DNA of 50,998 nt from CAZCSK01 sp964501265. GTDB lineage: Bacteria; Actinomycetota; CADDZG01; JAHWKV01. Below the pieces are notes generated by a model. It had not been told where the DNA came from. It saw only the letters and a program-made list of their open reading frames with translations, and made no database searches. Position numbers and translations under genes: made by a program. How positions within the stretch are numbered: position 1 is the first letter of the stretch; every line of letters begins with the position of its first letter. This document shows positions 17,669-24,779 of this stretch, one piece after another. Where the stretch lies: the NCBI GenBank assembly GCA_964501265.1, contig CAZCSK010000014.1, positions 1-50,998 of the forward strand, read 5' to 3'.

Positions 17669-18795
17669 CCGGCAAGGCGCAGGTCCGCTATAGGGATCCA
17701 TCGGGTAAGGAGCGGTCGAAGACTTTTGTGCGATCGAGCGATGCCCGCGCCTATAAGTCGCAGATCGAGCATGAGATGTGTCGGGGGGCATACATCGACC
17801 GGAGCCTTTCGAAGACGGCCTTCTGTGAGGTTGCGGCGTTGTGGTTGGCGGGCAAGGTGGGGCTGAGGCGGTCGTCGTGGGTGCGCGATGAGAGTTATCT
17901 GCGGCGCCACGTCGTTTCGTTCTTCGGGTCTTATCAGGTGGGGTCGATCACGAAGTTGATGATCGAGGAGTGGGTGAGGGGGCTTTGCTCTTTGGGTTAG
18001 TCGGCGGGGACCGTCCGGCAATGTTTTCGCATCCTGCGGTGCGTGCTCGACGATGCGGTGGACCGGGGGCTGATCTCATCGTCGCCGTGCAAGCGGATCG
18101 GGCTGCCCCGGGTTTTGCCTTCGTCGCCGTTGTTCCTGGGGCCTTCGGAGGTTGCTCGTTTGGCTTGTTGCATCGAGCCTCGTTTTTCGGCATTGGTTTT
18201 GACGGCGGCGTATCTGGGGCTTCGGTGGGGAGAGCTTGCGGGGCTTTTAAGAACCGGGGTCGATTTTTCGGCTTCGTTGGTGCGGGTGGTGGGGACCTTG
18301 GAAGAAGTGGCGGGGATCGTTCGACATGTCTCGGAGACGAAGTCTCGTGGGGCACGGCGGTCACTGACGATTCCGCCGTTTCTGGTTTCGGCGTTGAGTT
18401 TGCATCTGGAGTCGTTTGGGGCCTCGCTGACTTTGGTTTCTCTTTCTGTTGATGCTCCTTCTGTGCCTGGTGGTTCACTGCCTTCGTCTTCGTTTGTCTT
18501 CACCGATGTCGATGGCGGTGTGTTGCGTGGAGCTAGGTTTCGAGAACGTTACTGGAAGCCAGCGGTGTTGGCCGCGGGCCTCGATCCTTCTTTGCGATTT
18601 CACGACCTTCGGCACACGTGTGCATCTTTGTTAATCGCACAGGGGGCGCATCCGAAGGAGATCCAGGCGCGACTCGGGCACTCGTCGATCAAGACGACGC
18701 TGGATACCTATGGGCATCTGCTTCCGAACTTGGGGGTTCGCTTGGATGAGGGCCTGGAGAGGTTGTTTCGCGAGGCGGGTGGTCAAGATGAGTGA
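17641..18795 (+). pseudogene. int: tyrosine integrase interrupted by an in-frame TAG
   Basis: The first 119 codons encode the N-terminal arm-binding and SAM-like domains (MAHIRKHPVTGKAQVRYRDP). A TAG stop at 17998-18000 then interrupts the frame. The same frame continues without a break through the catalytic domain to 18795, giving 384 residues plus the stop position. The catalytic residues are all present: Arg in YLGLRWGE, Lys region KSRGARR, HDLRHT, and LGHSSIKTTLDTYGH with the nucleophilic Tyr. The homologous position is usually Leu (LSAGTVR), so one base change (TTG to TAG) explains it. RBS GAGGAGG precedes the ATG. It is probably an inactivated integrase, unless the stop is suppressed or is a sequencing error. 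Codon use is noticeably T- and G-rich compared with its neighbours. Confidence 0.88.
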
Positions 18796-18846
18796 GACAC
18801 GCTCTGTGGGAATCCTTCGGGGGCGGGTTATCCTTGTGATGTCCCC

Positions 18847-19062
18847 ATGGAGGTGGTCAACACGGCCGTTCGCAAGCCTGAAGAAGAGCCTAAGCCCGAG
18901 GAGCAGCTCACCTATCGAGAGAAGGTGCTCAAGCTTGCCCGCGAGAAGGCCGTGCCACTGGACAACCTCGAGGCCCTCAAGACGGACATCTTCGAATCAG
19001 ACGAGGAGCTCGAAGAATTCATCGAGGATATCTACAGGTACCGCAGAAGCTTTAAAGCCTGA
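18847..19062 (+). CDS. putative antitoxin partner of PIN toxin
   Basis: A 71-residue acidic and charged protein (EEEPKPEEQLTYREKVLKLAREKAVPLDNLEALKTDIFESDEELEEFIEDIYRYRRS). It ends six bases before the PIN-domain gene, the position of a VapB-type antitoxin. I do not recognise a standard DNA-binding fold; the C-terminal acidic helix is the sort of segment that wraps a PIN toxin. No ribosome site is evident before its ATG. A -10-like TATCCT at 18829-18834 would give a nearly leaderless message. Function is inferred from context. Confidence 0.65.
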   Translation: MEVVNTAVRKPEEEPKPEEQLTYREKVLKLAREKAVPLDNLEALKTDIFESDEELEEFIEDIYRYRRSFKA

Positions 19063-19068
19063 GTCGCT

Positions 19069-19461
19069 ATGGATTTCGTAGTCCTCGACACCGACGTTGC
19101 ATCGCGCATCCAAAGAGGCAATATTTCCGACGATGTTCGCGCCAGGCTTTCTCCTTTTCGAGGCTTGCTAACCTTCGTCACCGTCGGAGAGATGCTGCGC
19201 GGCGCACACCGCGCTAGATGGGGGCAAAGACGAATAGACGAACTTGACGAGTGGATCTCGCGATACCCTCAGCTAGATTCTGATCCTGAAGTCTCTCGAG
19301 CGTGGGCGATTTTGGTGGCTAACCGTGAGAACGCGGGCAGACCGATTAACCCGAACGATGCCTGGATCGCTGCCTGTTGCGTCAATTCGGAGTTTCCGCT
19401 GGCCACATTCAATCGGAAGGACTTCGAAGGGATCGAGGGGTTAGTGCTTCTCTTGGGGTGA
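19069..19461 (+). CDS. vapC: PIN domain RNase toxin, VapC family
   Basis: A 130-residue PIN-domain protein. The acidic metal-binding residues are in place: D in VVLDTDVAS (7-9), E in TVGEML, and D in NPNDAWIAACC. The C-terminal TFNRKDFEGIEGL is the conserved end strand of VapC toxins. It would cleave specific RNAs, often tRNA or rRNA loops, when freed from its antitoxin. It is the second gene of a pair with the 71-residue protein upstream (six-base gap), just after the integrase. A type II toxin-antitoxin stabilisation module at the edge of an integrative element is the likeliest reading. Confidence 0.9.
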   Translation: MDFVVLDTDVASRIQRGNISDDVRARLSPFRGLLTFVTVGEMLRGAHRARWGQRRIDELDEWISRYPQLDSDPEVSRAWAILVANRENAGRPINPNDAWIAACCVNSEFPLATFNRKDFEGIEGLVLLLG

Positions 19462-19526
19462 TTTCCTCACGGAACCCTTGATCGCTGACAGACTGTCATA
19501 CCCACTGGATACGATGCGCGATGAGG

Positions 19527-19560
19527 TGTCAGGCCTCTCTGCTACTTTGAGTACTTGAGG
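19527..19560 (+). repeat. TGTCAG motif, copy C
   Basis: TGTCAG, eight bases, then GCTACTTTGAG. This matches the left ends of repeats A and B and the copy at 23034 in order and spacing. It sits 41 bases before a TTG-started gene, and the tail GAGGT doubles as that gene's ribosome site. A shared promoter-like or mobile-element end sequence is the likely explanation. Confidence 0.55.
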
Positions 19561-19567
19561 TAAGACT

Positions 19568-20284
19568 TTGTCGAACAGCGTCCCAACGCTTCGCGTAACT
19601 ATTCGATGTCTCGTTGACGATCTTGGAATAGATCGTTCGTATGCGAGTAAGGACGTAGGCGACTTCAACCACGAGGTCTGTCGCGCATTCGAGTCTAAAC
19701 GCTCGCAGTCTCCGATCGGTGCTGAGAAGCTACAGCCGATAACCACCGATGCTGAGGTCTACACATTGCATGCTGGCCGGTGGCGTGGAGCGACCTGGCA
19801 CGATCAGAACCACGATGCGATTTGGCTTCTTGGATGCGGCTATCACCGTTCGGGCCAGAAGGGCGAGGTCTATCCGTATCTAAAAGACCTCGATTCCAAG
19901 GGCGCACTCTTTCCCACGGCCGACGATTACGAACTTCTCTTCGAAGTTCAGGACATCACTTTTGCCCAGGCGCTTATCGACGAAGTCCCGCGATTGATCG
20001 AACGGGCTCACGAGCGGCCGGCCGAGGAGGTGGCTGTGATCATCGCCGGGCGCATCAGGGTGAGCGTTGTGATCGAGATTGCGGAAGAAGTGGAGGCCCT
20101 TTGGGTGGCGGTGTCTTTGAAGCTGCTGCCCGGGGAGATGGAGATACCCGCTGAGTGGATGCCGTTATTGTTGGCTGCCTTCTTCCGAGATGTTTCAAGT
20201 CCGCTCGAGCTTCAAACGGCCGAGCAGCTGCCCACTAGGTTGGCGCGCTCGGATGAGATGGTTTTCGTCGACTACCGCGGTTAA
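19568..20284 (+). CDS. hypothetical protein
   Basis: A 238-residue protein I do not recognise. It starts with TTG, seven bases after GAGGT. It has no signal peptide or membrane span. The middle contains a His- and Trp-rich stretch (HAGRWRGATWHDQNHDAIWLLGCGYHRSG), and the C-terminal half is helical (VAVIIAGRIRVSVVIEIAEEVEALW). It overlaps the opposite-strand RHH gene by four bases. The TGTCAG motif lies just upstream. It resembles accessory proteins carried beside toxin-antitoxin cassettes, but no function can be assigned. Confidence 0.75.
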   Translation: MSNSVPTLRVTIRCLVDDLGIDRSYASKDVGDFNHEVCRAFESKRSQSPIGAEKLQPITTDAEVYTLHAGRWRGATWHDQNHDAIWLLGCGYHRSGQKGEVYPYLKDLDSKGALFPTADDYELLFEVQDITFAQALIDEVPRLIERAHERPAEEVAVIIAGRIRVSVVIEIAEEVEALWVAVSLKLLPGEMEIPAEWMPLLLAAFFRDVSSPLELQTAEQLPTRLARSDEMVFVDYRG

Positions 20285-20556
20285 GTCCGGCGGGCTCTGA
20301 TCGCCCCAGCGGCCTTTTCTGCCCTTGATCGACGTGACTCTCCGAGAAGATCTGTCAGGCCGGCGACGTCAGCCGATGCGATGTACTTCTTGGCGCTTTG
20401 GAAGGACTCGACGAACTCCGCCTCGTGATTCCGGATGTACTCGTTGAAAGCGCGGTGAAGAAGATCGCCTGGGGTCGTTCCCACCACGGCTGAAAGAGTC
20501 TTGAGGGGGCCGTGCATTTCCTCAGGAACTCGCACTGGCTGCGTTCTTGATCCCAT
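20281..20556 (-). CDS. ribbon-helix-helix antitoxin-like protein without evident toxin
   Basis: A 91-residue protein beginning MGSRTQPVRVPEEMHGPLKTLSAVVG, a short beta strand followed by two helices as in RHH (CopG/MetJ-type) antitoxins, then an acidic helical tail. I chose the ATG at 20556 because GGAGGAG lies directly before it. The ATG eight codons upstream has none. No toxin gene adjoins it: on one side is a convergent hypothetical gene, on the other the abiE operon. It is therefore an orphan antitoxin or regulator, probably binding the repeated CTGTAAC sites in its own promoter. Confidence 0.72.
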   Translation of the reverse strand: MGSRTQPVRVPEEMHGPLKTLSAVVGTTPGDLLHRAFNEYIRNHEAEFVESFQSAKKYIASADVAGLTDLLGESRRSRAEKAAGAIRARRT

Positions 20557-20571
20557 ATCTCCTCCGATGTG

Positions 20572-20594
20572 CTGTAACAATGTTTCACTGTAAC
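20572..20594. promoter_or_regulatory. paired CTGTAAC direct repeat, candidate RHH operator
   Basis: CTGTAAC occurs at 20572-20578 and again at 20588-20594, 16 bases apart, 15-40 bases upstream of the RHH gene's start. RHH proteins commonly bind tandem or inverted short repeats in their own promoters, so autoregulation is a reasonable inference. Confidence 0.45.
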
Positions 20595-20780
20595 TCTACG
20601 GCGCTTCCAAAGCAAGCCTTGAGTCCGAGGTTTGGAGAGGTTGACAAGAGTCGACCGAACAACGACACCGATGTCGCCTCGCGCACGCTTCGAGGGACCC
20701 TTCCTGAAGACGCTTTCAACGCAAGCCGGGAGCGCGAAGGAATCTAGAGAGAGAGTAGTCCGGGTTGAGTGCCTAAAATT

Positions 20781-20814
20781 ACCTATAGTTACAATAGGTT
20801 ATGTTAGACTCTAA
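20781..20814. promoter_or_regulatory. nested palindromes upstream of abiEi, candidate operator
   Basis: ACCTAT-N7-ATAGGT (20781-20799) is a perfect inverted repeat, and TTAGACTCTAA (20804-20814) a perfect palindrome; both lie within 40 bases of the abiEi ATG. AbiEi antitoxins are known to repress their operon through inverted repeats. TAGACT at 20805-20810 would also serve as a -10 box for a leaderless transcript. Confidence 0.5.
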
Positions 20815-20817
20815 TCC

Positions 20818-21546
20818 ATGCCAGCGACCGACCGGCTTACTGCCTACGTAGCCAAGAGCGGAAATAGGGTCATGCGGCCCCGAGACCTTGACTATCAGGA
20901 TGCGACCCTTGTCCTGCGGCTGCTTCTCCAAAGAGATGCTGTTTACAGGCTGGCTCAAGGCTATTACCTGGTCCCTCCCGATAGTCATCGGGGGGTCCGT
21001 TCTTGGAGGCCTTCAATCGAGGCCGTCGCTCTGGGGATCGCCGTAGCCGACTACTCTAGAGACGAAGTGGCTTTGATGGGAGTTTCTGCGGCCCGGCTTC
21101 GTGGCGTCCCTGCGCGAGCCGTGGCGACAGGGATCATTGCGATCCCGAAGAGCCATCGCCCCAAGCTCATGACTGCATTTGGTGAGATTCATTTCGTCTC
21201 GCGCAAGGCTCAACGTTTGGACCTGGAGCGAGCCCACACAGACGTGGTCGAAGGTTGGGCCACTACGCCTGAGCAAACTATTCTTGATGTCGCGCGGCGG
21301 CCGACCATGGGAGATATCTCTCCGACAACGGCAAGCGAGATCGTCACAGAACTAGCGCTTCAAGCAGACTGGGAGTTGGTAAAACAGCTGGCTCACCAGC
21401 AGCGCGCGAGACCGGCGCTCGCGCGCGCATCATGGCTGGCGGCAGCAGTCACGCAAGTCGAACCGATTCGTGGGAGGTCGACGCCTTCTCTTGGAATGAA
21501 GCCCATCGGGCCGGTTGATGCTAAGCACTTCGGGATCACCGGATGA
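20818..21546 (+). CDS. abiEi: type IV toxin-antitoxin system antitoxin AbiEi
   Basis: A 242-residue AbiEi-type antitoxin and transcriptional repressor. The N-terminal winged helix (TAYVAKSGNRVMRPRDLD, then VYRLAQGYYLVPP) is the 'AbiEi antitoxin N-terminal' pattern. The following domain (ALMGVSAARLRGVPARAVATGIIAIP, then TPEQTILDVARRPTMGD) is the C-terminal toxin-neutralising and DNA-binding region. It precedes the AbiEii nucleotidyltransferase gene with an ATGA overlap. It counteracts AbiEii and represses the operon. Known AbiE systems act in phage abortive infection and in plasmid or island stability. Confidence 0.9.
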   Translation: MPATDRLTAYVAKSGNRVMRPRDLDYQDATLVLRLLLQRDAVYRLAQGYYLVPPDSHRGVRSWRPSIEAVALGIAVADYSRDEVALMGVSAARLRGVPARAVATGIIAIPKSHRPKLMTAFGEIHFVSRKAQRLDLERAHTDVVEGWATTPEQTILDVARRPTMGDISPTTASEIVTELALQADWELVKQLAHQQRARPALARASWLAAAVTQVEPIRGRSTPSLGMKPIGPVDAKHFGITG

Positions 21547-22298
21547 TCGGCGGGGAAGAGATCGATGAATGGGCAAGCAGATTTGAGGTTCCCCAATCAC
21601 AGATCGAGCGCGATCATCTCGTCTCGCATCTATTGGTTGCGCTTCGCGAGTTACTTCCTCAAGAGGTTGTGTTCTTCGGGGGGACTGCGCTGTGCCGGAC
21701 TCACTTACCCAACATGCGGCTCTCTGAGGACATCGACTTGCTTGTCGAAAATCCCCGCGTGTTCGCCGAGCTTGCAGCTGAGTCCCTTCCTCGCGGGGTC
21801 CGCCGTGAGTTCCCACACTTGACGGTCGGGCCGATCACCCCTTCGGGTCGCTCACTGACCACGCGGCTCGAGGCCCCGCGTGTTGAAGGGATCCAACTCC
21901 AATACGTGCAGATCGAGCCCGACGAGAGGCAACTGATTTTCGAGGAACGACCCGTGTTGCTCAGGTACTCCGACTTGCCGAGCGATGTCCTGTGGCGCGT
22001 GCCGAACGAGGAGTCCTTCGTCGTCATGAAGGTGAAGGCTTGGCGTGATCGATTCGCTCCGAGAGACTTGTTCGACTTATGGAAATTGGCTGAAGCCGGA
22101 TTCATGACTAAACAAGTCCACCACCTTTTGCGTAGGACAACGGGGGTTGGTTTTATCATTGGAGATTTTGATGGTCCTCGTGAAGTCGCCGCGGCGGCGT
22201 GGATGACCGAATTGAGCAACCAGGTGGCAAGACTCCCGGCGTTCGAGGAAGCATTGGCTGCGGTTCGCGCGTCTGTCGAGGAAGTGCTGTCCGCTTAG
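21543..22298 (+). CDS. abiEii: AbiEii-type nucleotidyltransferase toxin
   Basis: A 251-residue nucleotidyltransferase. The DNA-polymerase-beta-like motif VVFFGGTALCRTHLPNMRLSEDIDLLV contains the GG...(D/E)xD pattern of AbiEii/MenT toxins. A basic Lys region (MKVKAWRDRFAPRDLFDLWKL) follows, as in the family. Such toxins add nucleotides to RNA targets (tRNA acceptor ends in MenT) or otherwise stall growth when phage infects. The ATG overlaps the abiEi stop, giving coupled expression with its antitoxin. The key acidic residues look intact, so the toxin is probably functional. Confidence 0.92.
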   Translation: MIGGEEIDEWASRFEVPQSQIERDHLVSHLLVALRELLPQEVVFFGGTALCRTHLPNMRLSEDIDLLVENPRVFAELAAESLPRGVRREFPHLTVGPITPSGRSLTTRLEAPRVEGIQLQYVQIEPDERQLIFEERPVLLRYSDLPSDVLWRVPNEESFVVMKVKAWRDRFAPRDLFDLWKLAEAGFMTKQVHHLLRRTTGVGFIIGDFDGPREVAAAAWMTELSNQVARLPAFEEALAAVRASVEEVLSA

Positions 22299-22437
22299 CC
22301 GACGATTAAGATGGGGTGCGGATAACCGGGTTTGGCCTTATGGTGCAAGTGGGAGGATGTGCAGTATCTTGAAGTCATCGAAGCACGCACTCAATTGACA
22401 TTGTGATGGAAGGTGAGCTAGCGCGAGGCGGTCTTTC

Positions 22438-22992
22438 ATGACCTGGTACTCCGATTTCGAGGTCACGCTTCTGGGTGCAGAACCACCCGTTTGGCGGCGG
22501 TTTCTCATACGCCCAAACGCAACGTTCATGGATCTTCACGAGGCCATTCAGCATGCCTGTGGTTGGCAGAACTCGCACCTATTTGTCTTTCGCGACTCCG
22601 GGGGAGGAGCAATCGCTGGGCTTCCCGACGACGAAGGATTCGACGAACCGGACCCTGATGCCGCCTTCATCAAGCTCTCTTCATTCTTTCAGCCGGATGC
22701 GGTTGAGACGTGCGCGTACGAATACGACTTTGGTGACTCTTGGGAACATAGCGTCGTTCTCAAGGGGACTGTCGATCTCGAGGAGTCATTTGAGCGGCGT
22801 CTGATCGACGGCGGTCGGGCATTTCCGCTGGAAGATAGCGGGGGGCTGCGCGGTTACGAGGACTGCGTCAAGGCTGTTCAAGGATTCGGGCAAACGAAGT
22901 TTGGCTCAGCGAGCGAGGCACGGGAGTGGCTGGGCGATTGGGATCCTGAGATTTTCGACTTGGCCTCGGCGAAGAGGATCTTCGATCGCTGA
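22438..22992 (+). CDS. plasmid pRiA4b ORF-3 family protein
   Basis: A 184-residue protein of the pRiA4b ORF-3-like (IS1096 TnpR-like) family. Signatures are PVWRRFLIRPNATFMDLHEAIQ, then CGWQNSHLFVF, YEYDFGDSWEHSV and GGRAFPLEDSGGLRGYEDC. The biochemical function is unknown; family members are common on plasmids, integrative elements and in accessory regions. It stands alone between the abiE operon and the DUF4160 pair. The family label is firm; a recombinase role sometimes annotated for it is not supported by any motif here. Confidence 0.92.
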   Translation: MTWYSDFEVTLLGAEPPVWRRFLIRPNATFMDLHEAIQHACGWQNSHLFVFRDSGGGAIAGLPDDEGFDEPDPDAAFIKLSSFFQPDAVETCAYEYDFGDSWEHSVVLKGTVDLEESFERRLIDGGRAFPLEDSGGLRGYEDCVKAVQGFGQTKFGSASEAREWLGDWDPEIFDLASAKRIFDR

Positions 22993-23033
22993 CCCGTCGG
23001 GTCACCTTTGCATGGCCTGACTCCAAGATTAGA

Positions 23034-23060
23034 TGTCAGACCCTCGCGCTATCTTGAGGA
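23034..23060 (+). repeat. TGTCAG motif, copy D
   Basis: TGTCAG, eight bases, then GCTATCTTGAGG, nearly the same as copy C at 19527 and as the left ends of repeats A and B. It lies 96 bases upstream of the DUF4160-like gene. A 20-codon reading frame with a Cys/His-rich product (TCHHHGPLTNCH) starts two bases after it but is too short to call. Confidence 0.55.
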
Positions 23061-23129
23061 CATGGACGAAGTTGAGACGTGCCACCACCACGGCCCCTTG
23101 ACGAACTGTCACCTTAGGCGGTAACATTA

Positions 23130-23324
23130 ATGTCCAAGATACGCAGAGGGAACTTCATATTCGTGACTTGGGCAGGAGACCATTCGCCACGACACGTGCA
23201 TGTGTACCGGGATCAAAGGCTGATCGTGAAATGGGATCTGGAGAATTGGCAGGCGATGCGAGGTAAGGCCACGGCCCGAGTTCTCAAACACCTGGAGGAG
23301 CTCGTAAAAGAAGGGCTGATATGA
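23130..23324 (+). CDS. DUF4160-like small protein, first of a toxin-antitoxin-like pair
   Basis: A 64-residue protein with the DUF4160 pattern: FIFVTWAGDHSPRHVHVYRDQRLIVKWDLENW, then RVLKHLEELVKEGLI. It carries the HxH element typical of that family. DUF4160 genes are found next to small DUF2442 or HTH partners in toxin-antitoxin-like pairs. AGGCGG lies nine bases before the ATG. It overlaps the next gene by four bases (ATGA). The activity of the family is not established to my knowledge. Confidence 0.8.
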   Translation: MSKIRRGNFIFVTWAGDHSPRHVHVYRDQRLIVKWDLENWQAMRGKATARVLKHLEELVKEGLI

Positions 23325-23827
23325 GGATCAATCAAGTTCGAGTGAACAAACGAAAACGAGTATTTGAAGTGCAGACACGAAGAGGCACACTTGTATTTCC
23401 GTTCTCGCAGGCTGAGCCCACACCATCATCGGCGGATCCTGTGGATAAGGTTCTTGTTGACACGGAGTTGGGTCGTGAAGCATTCACTTATTTGCTTGTG
23501 TCCGGCGGTGAGGGGACGATCCATGTGGATTCTGTTTTGGAGTACAACCAGGATCCAAATTACATGGCAGACCTCGCGCTATACCAACTGACTACGCGGG
23601 CGCGTGAGAAGTTTGAAGCGTCCCCATTGTCCGCTCGGGAGGTTGCTCGCCGACTACGGACCTCACCCACTCAGCTGTACCGTTTGCTTGATCCGACCAA
23701 TTACTCAAAATCGATGCGGCAGCTGCTCTCACTTCTCTACATCTTGGGTTACGACGTTGAAGTCGACCTAAAAGACCGGGCACCTCCACGCGTCACTCGC
23801 CTTGACCCTACCCAAGTCGGTGTTTAA
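23321..23827 (+). CDS. HTH regulator with DUF2442-like N-terminus, partner of DUF4160 protein
   Basis: A 168-residue protein. The first 40 residues (RINQVRVNKRKRVFEVQTRRGTLVFPFSQAEP) resemble a DUF2442-type beta domain. Residues 100-160 form a helix-turn-helix (SAREVARRLRTSPTQLYRLLDP, then SMRQLLSLLYILGYDVEV) like the XRE/HigA antitoxins. It is translationally coupled to the DUF4160 gene. The likely role is antitoxin and autorepressor of a two-gene module. This is inference from architecture and context. Confidence 0.82.
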   Translation: MRINQVRVNKRKRVFEVQTRRGTLVFPFSQAEPTPSSADPVDKVLVDTELGREAFTYLLVSGGEGTIHVDSVLEYNQDPNYMADLALYQLTTRAREKFEASPLSAREVARRLRTSPTQLYRLLDPTNYSKSMRQLLSLLYILGYDVEVDLKDRAPPRVTRLDPTQVGV

Positions 23828-23830
23828 CGA

Positions 23831-24091
23831 ATGACCCAAATTGAGTACGCTCGTATGATCCGTTCGATGCACCGGATCATTGGATGGTGCTTTATCGCTT
23901 CGATAATCTTTAGCCCGATCGGATTCTGGATAATTCGTAGAGGAAACAAGATTTACAGATACCTGACCACCCCTCAATCGGAGCACGACGATCCCCAAAC
24001 CAATACCGTTTTGGAGGGAAGTACATTCGACAACTCCTTGATACTGAGTCTCGATGACGTCACAATGTTCAGTGACGATCCTGATGATTGA
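23831..24091 (+). CDS. small single-pass membrane protein, doubtful
   Basis: An 86-residue reading frame starting three bases after the HTH gene's stop. Residues 14-36 (RIIGWCFIASIIFSPIGFWII) form one hydrophobic segment and are followed by an acidic tail. Its end overlaps the convergent ABC transporter gene by 23 bases. No ribosome site is evident, but coupling to the upstream stop is possible. It could be a third member of the pair's operon. No family is recognised. Confidence 0.4.
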   Translation: MTQIEYARMIRSMHRIIGWCFIASIIFSPIGFWIIRRGNKIYRYLTTPQSEHDDPQTNTVLEGSTFDNSLILSLDDVTMFSDDPDD

Positions 24092-24779
24092 CAAAGGCCC
24101 CGTCGCGCATCCAAAGGTGACGGCCCCCTAGCTCTGCAACGGCTCGATCGTGCGTAACGAGGATCACGGTCCGGCCCTCCTGGGCGCTCAGGTCCGCGAG
24201 GAGCTTTACTATCTCTTCGCCTGTTGCTGAATCGAGGTTCCCAGTCGGCTCATCGGCGAGGATGACCCGCGGATCGTTCGCTAGCGCTCGTGCGATCGCG
24301 ACGCGCTGTTGTTCTCCTCCCGAGAGCTGGCTCGGAAGGTGATCTGCCCTGTCGGCCAATCCAACACGCTGCAGTAGCTCGGCCCTCTTGGTCTTGCGTG
24401 CATCGCTTTTCATCCCTCGCGGAGCTAGCGCAGCCTCCACGTTTTCCCCGGCACTTAGGGTCGGGATCAAGTTGAACTGCTGAAAGACGAATCCAAACGC
24501 GCGCAGCCGCAGATCTGCTAGTTCCCTATCCTTCAGCGCGGCTAGATCATCGCCCTCGAAAGTCACCGAGCCCGATGTCGGCCGGTCTAGCGCGCCAAGC
24601 AACTGCAGCAAACTCGACTTGCCCGATCCACTCGCACCCTCTATCACCAGAAACTCACCCTGTGCAATCTCGAGATCGATCTCGTCAACGGCCTTTATCA
24701 ATACGGAACCTTGTCGAAAATGTTTCGCTGCCTTGTCGAGGATGTAGACATGGCCGTTTGAAGTCGCGGTGGATTCCAT
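24069..24779 (-). CDS. ABC transporter ATP-binding protein, MacB/LolD type
   Basis: A 236-residue ABC ATPase. Walker A GASGSGKSSLL, Q-loop FVFQQFNL, signature LSGGEQQRVAIARAL, Walker B VILADEPTGNLDS and H-loop VTHDRAVA are all present, in the arrangement of the MacB/LolD/FtsE group. Its ATG shares one base with the stop of the upstream permease gene (TGATG), so the two form a coupled operon. This complex works by mechanotransmission on lipoproteins, peptides or periplasmic partners rather than classical import. The substrate is unknown. Confidence 0.96.
   Translation of the reverse strand: MESTATSNGHVYILDKAAKHFRQGSVLIKAVDEIDLEIAQGEFLVIEGASGSGKSSLLQLLGALDRPTSGSVTFEGDDLAALKDRELADLRLRAFGFVFQQFNLIPTLSAGENVEAALAPRGMKSDARKTKRAELLQRVGLADRADHLPSQLSGGEQQRVAIARALANDPRVILADEPTGNLDSATGEEIVKLLADLSAQEGRTVILVTHDRAVAELGGRHLWMRDGAFVNHQDRH

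Noticed and set aside
17970..18503. Long open frames on both strands across the integrase
   Set aside because: They are shadows of the GC-rich codon pattern of the interrupted integrase; the integrase frame carries all catalytic residues, the others none.
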